NCBI GenBank assembly: GCA_015234425.1
Contig: JADGNE010000064.1
Location: 1 to 64,000 of the forward strand
Length of the DNA: 64,000 nt
Reading direction: 5' to 3'
DNA from: Devosia sp.
Lineage (GTDB): Bacteria > Pseudomonadota > Alphaproteobacteria > Rhizobiales > Devosiaceae
Shown: positions 60,270-64,000 of the stretch, one piece after another
Position numbering within the stretch: the stretch's first letter is position 1
Layout of the letters: every line of letters begins with the position of its first letter
Position numbers and translations under genes: made by a program
The notes under the pieces: model-generated
The model's input: only the letters and a program-made list of their open reading frames with translations
Told to the model about the DNA's origin: nothing
Databases searched by the model: none

Positions 60270-62267
60270 ATGGCAAGCATTCAGGGCATTTATGTCGCCC
60301 TCTTTGGCCGTCCAGCAGACCCCGCGGGGCTCGCCTTTTGGAACGGCGTCACCAATCAGGGCGCGGATTTGTCCGGCCTGATTGGTACCCTGACCGGGAC
60401 ACCCGAATATCTCGACCGCTTCGAGAGCCAGACACCAAGCGAAATTGTCAGTTCGATCTATCTTGCCCTCTTCGGTCGCGCGCCGGATCCGGAGGGCCTC
60501 GCCTTCTTTACGGCGGCGCTCGACAGCGGCGCCCAGACCATCGAAACCATTACCATCAATATTTTCGATGGCGCGCAGAACGACGATCAGGACACCGTAA
60601 CTGCCAAGATGGAGGCCGCCGATGCCTTCACGGCCAGCCTCGATACGCCTGAGGAGATCGCGGCCTACAACGGCGCGGACGCAGCCGCGCTTGCCCGCAA
60701 ATTCCTCGAGGCGATTGACCGGGACAATCCGTTCACGCCCTCGCCAGACGAAGATCTGGCGGCAAAGGTCCTTACTCCGCCGGCCGGTGCCGACAGCAGC
60801 GGCGGCGATAGTTCCCCAACCCCAGCGCCGGGCTATACGATCTCGGTTTCCACCGCCTCCGCAGTGGAAGGCAGCGGATCGACAATCACCTATACGGTCA
60901 CGCGAACCGGCTCGACGGATGCCGCCACCATTGCTGTCGCGCTGACCGGCACGGCGACGCTCAACACCGACTACTCGACGACATTGCAGCACGGAGAGCT
61001 GAGTTTTGCCGAAAACGTCGCCACCGCAAGTTTCCAGATCACGCTGATCGATGATGTCGTGGTCGAGGGCAACGAGACCATAACCGCGACCATCTCGAAC
61101 CCGACCGACGGCATTGCGATCAAAACGGCCAGTGCCACAGCGACGATCGTGGATGATGAAACCATCACCAACCTCACCGCGCATGCGACAGGTTATGCGG
61201 GCTCAATGGCGGGACAGATGTCGATCGACGGAAGTGTCATTGCCTTCGCAAGTCTGTCTCGCGGCATCGACCCGAACGTGACGGAGACAAACGAGATCAT
61301 GGACGTCTTCGTCCTTCGGGACGGGACCTATACGAACATCACGGCTGGCGGGGCAGCCAACAGCTTCTTCCCCGAAATTTCAGGGGACGGCAGCACCGTT
61401 GTTTTTGGAAGTAGCGCACAAAATCTCATCGCAGACGCTCAAGAGACCAACGGATACGAGAATATCTTCGTCTATCGCGCGGGGGCTCTGACCAACATCA
61501 CGGCACATGCCAACGGGTCGAGCTCGGGGCCAGGTGTGTCAGCGGATGGCAGTACCATCGTGTTCACGAGCGAAGCCACCGATCTTACCGCAAGCGCAGA
61601 TGAGAACGGCGTCAGGGATATTTTCGTTTCCAAGAATGGCACGCTGACCAACATCACCGCGCACGGCAACGGTCTCAGCGGCGGCGCCAAAATCTCAGCC
61701 GATGGCAGCACAATTGTCTTTTACAGCGAGGCTACCAATCTGGTTGCGGGACAGGATGACACCAACGGCAAGGCAGACATTTTTGTCTATCGCGACGGCG
61801 TCATTACCAACCTCACGCTCAATGCCGATGGCGACAGCGATCATGTGACCGTTTCGGCCGATGGCAGTACCATCGCCTTCAAGACCGCAGCGACCAATCT
61901 CACCGGGGCGGTGGACGATAATGGCGTTGATGACATCATCATCTACCGCGACGGCGTTTTCACCAACATCACTGCACATGGAGACCGTGCGAGCGAGGCC
62001 CCAATCCTATCAGCCGATGGTAATACGATCCTGTTTAACAGCAGGGCCACCAACCTCGTCGATGGCACCAATAGCGACTTCGACATCTATATCTATCGCG
62101 ATAGCACGCTCACCAATCTCAGGCTCCATGGAGACGGCTTCACCAGTAGCGCCCGGCTGTCTCCCGATGGCAATAAAATCCTGTTCGTGAGCAGCGCCAC
62201 CAACCTCGTGCCAGGTGTTGCAGATACGAACAGGATTGCGGACCTGTTCCTCTACGAAATGCTGTAG
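60270..62267 (+). CDS. DUF4214 + Calx-beta + seven-bladed propeller protein
   Basis: About 665 aa, no signal peptide, acidic. Two DUF4214 units lie at residues 5-100 (IYVALFGRPADPAGLAFWNG and IYLALFGRAPDPEGLAFFTA). A Calx-beta domain spans about 189-297 (VSTASAVEGSGSTITYTVTR, ending TATIVDDE). Seven repeats of about 52 aa follow to the end, each with TNITAHG-like start, a SADGSTIVF strand and a DIFVYRDG close: a closed seven-bladed propeller. Likely secreted by a Type I system to bind a polymer or metal (inference). ATG 60270 is used; a TTG at 60255 is possible. Confidence 0.85.
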   Translation: MASIQGIYVALFGRPADPAGLAFWNGVTNQGADLSGLIGTLTGTPEYLDRFESQTPSEIVSSIYLALFGRAPDPEGLAFFTAALDSGAQTIETITINIFDGAQNDDQDTVTAKMEAADAFTASLDTPEEIAAYNGADAAALARKFLEAIDRDNPFTPSPDEDLAAKVLTPPAGADSSGGDSSPTPAPGYTISVSTASAVEGSGSTITYTVTRTGSTDAATIAVALTGTATLNTDYSTTLQHGELSFAENVATASFQITLIDDVVVEGNETITATISNPTDGIAIKTASATATIVDDETITNLTAHATGYAGSMAGQMSIDGSVIAFASLSRGIDPNVTETNEIMDVFVLRDGTYTNITAGGAANSFFPEISGDGSTVVFGSSAQNLIADAQETNGYENIFVYRAGALTNITAHANGSSSGPGVSADGSTIVFTSEATDLTASADENGVRDIFVSKNGTLTNITAHGNGLSGGAKISADGSTIVFYSEATNLVAGQDDTNGKADIFVYRDGVITNLTLNADGDSDHVTVSADGSTIAFKTAATNLTGAVDDNGVDDIIIYRDGVFTNITAHGDRASEAPILSADGNTILFNSRATNLVDGTNSDFDIYIYRDSTLTNLRLHGDGFTSSARLSPDGNKILFVSSATNLVPGVADTNRIADLFLYEML

Positions 62268-62318
62268 CGGACATCGCGCTCCCGGCGCCGCCAGGGAGCG
62301 CGCGGGGCCTCTGCTTTG

Positions 62319-63221
62319 TCAGGGGCCCGAAAGCGTATCCGGATTGGCGACGAGCGCCGCCTTGCGGCGGGCGGTGGTGAGACCGAGGTCGATGAAGGTT
62401 CTGGCGTGGTTGGCGAGGTCGACATTGTCGTCCCAGAGATTGCGCCAGATGCCGGTGGCGATAGAGAGCTTTTCGTCGACGATCTCCGACGAGAAGCTTT
62501 CGAAGGTGACCCAGTCGTCATAGCCGATGGCGATCAGCGCATCGAAGATGGCGGCGAAGTCGATGTTGCCGGTACCCAGATAGCCGCGATGGCTTTCCCC
62601 GATATGGACATAGCCGATCTTGTTGGCGGCGTTGCGGATGGCAAGGCCGATGTCCGCCTCCTCGATGTTCATGTGAAAACTGTCGAGGTGGAGAAACACA
62701 TTGTCCGCGCCGGTGGCCTCGATGAAGGCGAGGCCTTGGGCGGCGGTGTTGAGCAGATTGCTCTCGAAGCGATTGACGATTTCGAGGTTGAGGGTGACGC
62801 CTGCGCCAGCCGCAATTTCAGCGGCGCGGGCAACGGCGCCGACACTGCGCTTCCAGCTTTCAAGGGTGGGCGCGTGCACCTGCTTGCCATGGGCGGATGA
62901 GAGAATTCCGGCGAGCTTGGTGCCGCCGAGATCGCGGGTCAGCGCGATGGCGCCGGAGAGAATCTCGAGGCCGCGATTGACCGTCTCCGGGTCGGCACTC
63001 GAAACATCGCCCTCGGCCGGCAGGCCCATGCTGATGGAGACGTCGAGCCCATGGTCCTTGATCCGGCCAGCGAGCCAGGGAACGTCGACCAGCGTGGGGT
63101 CGAGGTAGGAAAACTCTATCAGTTTGAATCCGGTAGCCCGGGTATTCTCGAGTGCCGTCTCAAGGTCGGTCTGGCTCGAACCGGCGCTCCAGACAAAAGA
63201 ATGTATGCCCAGCTTGCTCAT
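62319..63221 (-). CDS. ketose 3-epimerase-like TIM-barrel protein
   Basis: About 300 aa. Four metal-ligand regions match the D-tagatose/D-allulose 3-epimerase family: LEIVNRFESN, LDSFHMNIEE, YVHIGESHRGYLGTG and VTFESFSSEI. The enzyme would interconvert ketohexoses at C3. ATG 63221 preferred over 63275. Reads leftward after the binding protein at the window edge, with which it may share an operon. Confidence 0.85.
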   Translation of the reverse strand: MSKLGIHSFVWSAGSSQTDLETALENTRATGFKLIEFSYLDPTLVDVPWLAGRIKDHGLDVSISMGLPAEGDVSSADPETVNRGLEILSGAIALTRDLGGTKLAGILSSAHGKQVHAPTLESWKRSVGAVARAAEIAAGAGVTLNLEIVNRFESNLLNTAAQGLAFIEATGADNVFLHLDSFHMNIEEADIGLAIRNAANKIGYVHIGESHRGYLGTGNIDFAAIFDALIAIGYDDWVTFESFSSEIVDEKLSIATGIWRNLWDDNVDLANHARTFIDLGLTTARRKAALVANPDTLSGP

Positions 63222-63247
63222 GTGTCCCCTCAGGCAAAGACAGTAAC

Positions 63248-63271
63248 GGCGCGGCCCTTGGGGGCCACGCC
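63248..63271 (-). other. intercistronic hairpin before the epimerase gene
   Basis: GGCG/CGCC and GGCCC/GGGCC arms with one mismatch lie between the binding-protein stop and the epimerase start. Confidence 0.45.
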
Positions 63272-63285
63272 GCATCTCGATTGAC

Positions 63286-64000
63286 TTAGCGGACGGCCGT
63301 CCAGCCCTGGTAGGAGTCCAGGTTTTCCGAGGTGATCAGCTCTGGTTCGAGCAGGATGGTGTCCTCGGCAGGCTTTTCACCCTTGAGTACGGCAACGCCC
63401 ATTTCGAGCGCCTGACCGGCCATGACATAGGGGTCCTGAGAAGCGGACGCCTTGATCATGGATGTCCCGCTCTTGAGGGCTTCCTCGATATCGGGAGCGC
63501 CATCGACAGCGGTGATGATGAAATCGGTGCGGTTGAGCTGCTTGGCGGCGAGCTCGGCACCAATGCCTGTCGGATCATTGATGGCAAAGACGGCGTCGAT
63601 GTCATCGAAGCGGGTGAGCAGGCCCTGCATCACCGCGAGGCCTCCCTCGCGAGAGCCCTGACCGTTCTGGTCATCGGAGAGAATGGTGATGCCCGGGTTC
63701 TGGGCGAAGACATTCTTGCAGCCCTGGACGCGGTCGATGATCGAGGACGAGGCGGGGCCATTGATGATGATGACGTTGCCCTCGCCGTTGAGTTCATCGA
63801 CGATGTACTGGCAGGCCTTCTCGCCGGCGCTGACATTGTTGGTCATGACGGTAACGTCGGCGCCGGGCGCGGACACGTCGAAGGCAGCGACGACGACACC
63901 GGCGTCACGGGCCTTCTGCACAGCCGGGGCAATGGCGCTGGCGTCAACGGCATTGAGCATGATGATGTCCACGCCCGCAGCGATGAAGCTGTCGATCTGG
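63286..64000 (-). CDS. ribose-type sugar ABC binding protein, partial
   Basis: The 5' end lies beyond the window. The visible 238 or so residues match the RbsB-like family (Peripla_BP_4): GVVVAAFDVSAPGADVTVMT, GNVIIINGPASSSIIDRVQG, AVFAINDPTGIGAELAAKQL and IITAVDGAPDIEEAL. The next genes leftward would be an epimerase, so the ligand is likely a ketose or rare sugar (inference). Confidence 0.88.
   Translation of the reverse strand, partial: QIDSFIAAGVDIIMLNAVDASAIAPAVQKARDAGVVVAAFDVSAPGADVTVMTNNVSAGEKACQYIVDELNGEGNVIIINGPASSSIIDRVQGCKNVFAQNPGITILSDDQNGQGSREGGLAVMQGLLTRFDDIDAVFAINDPTGIGAELAAKQLNRTDFIITAVDGAPDIEEALKSGTSMIKASASQDPYVMAGQALEMGVAVLKGEKPAEDTILLEPELITSENLDSYQGWTAVR

Noticed and set aside
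61165..62267. Repeated DNA of about 157 bases, considered as a CRISPR or satellite array
   Set aside because: The repeats are diverged and in frame, encoding propeller blades; there are no constant repeats with unique spacers.

Overview
The window reads as the chromosome of a GC-rich alphaproteobacterium of the order Hyphomicrobiales; a Devosia-like soil or plant-associated genus is my inference. Supporting signs are a general L-amino-acid transporter of the AapJQMP type, a small NDUFS4-like complex I accessory protein typical of alphaproteobacteria, many sugar and amino-acid ABC transporters, many Gfo/Idh/MocA dehydrogenases paired with TIM-barrel epimerases, and LacI regulators with classic palindromic operators. 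No CRISPR array, prophage, transposase, rRNA operon or plasmid origin was seen.

Layout. 1-6100: partial tRNA-Asn, MFS efflux pump, SRPBCC protein, DNA photolyase, cysteine synthase and cardiolipin synthase. 6076-11888: leftward amino-acid ABC operon aapJ-aapQ-aapM-aapP with a second binding-protein gene at its end. 12113-14019: cystathionine beta-lyase and a PAP2 phosphatase. 14121-15844: tRNA-Pro, an orphan TOBE-domain fragment of a lost ABC ATPase, an intact DgoD-like sugar-acid dehydratase and the fossil 3' end of a second one. 16085-18686: ABC-2 exporter. 18883-20182: complex I accessory protein and a TraB/GumN protein. 20217-30327: leftward sugar operon (binding protein, two permeases, ATPase, two dehydrogenases, two TIM-barrel proteins) with a divergent LacI and two matching operators. 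30447-31783: tRNA-Arg and a DUF4214 protein.

32236-35441: a sulfur module made of a periplasmic tandem rhodanese, a YeeE/TsuA-type thiosulfate permease, a short membrane-anchored Pro/Ala/Cys repeat protein and an uncharacterised His/Cys-rich protein, the last three translationally coupled. This is the best candidate for an undescribed system. 35466-36706: TetR divergent from a DUF1772-like membrane protein. 36762-42771: LysR divergent from an SsuBC/TauBC-type ABC pair that lacks its own binding protein and is followed by a DUF1800-DUF1501 pair. 42825-53197: a GH127 beta-L-arabinofuranosidase, a complete sugar ABC importer, two LacI regulators, a TIM-barrel epimerase and a dehydrogenase, with three LacI-type operators. 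53272-55271: nitrilase-family amidase coupled to coaBC. 55286-60132: a small secreted protein, a DUF4126-like protein and a yehZYXW-order osmoprotectant ABC operon. 60270-62267: DUF4214, Calx-beta and seven-bladed propeller protein. 62319-64000: ketose 3-epimerase-like protein and the C-terminal part of a ribose-type binding protein.

Taken together the segment is mostly about importing and oxidising plant-derived sugars, sugar acids and amino acids, with a separate reduced-sulfur handling unit. Start sites were chosen from Shine-Dalgarno matches, signal peptides and stop/start overlaps; where a start differs from the longest open frame the entry says so. All functional calls rest on motif and family recognition by eye, without database searches.
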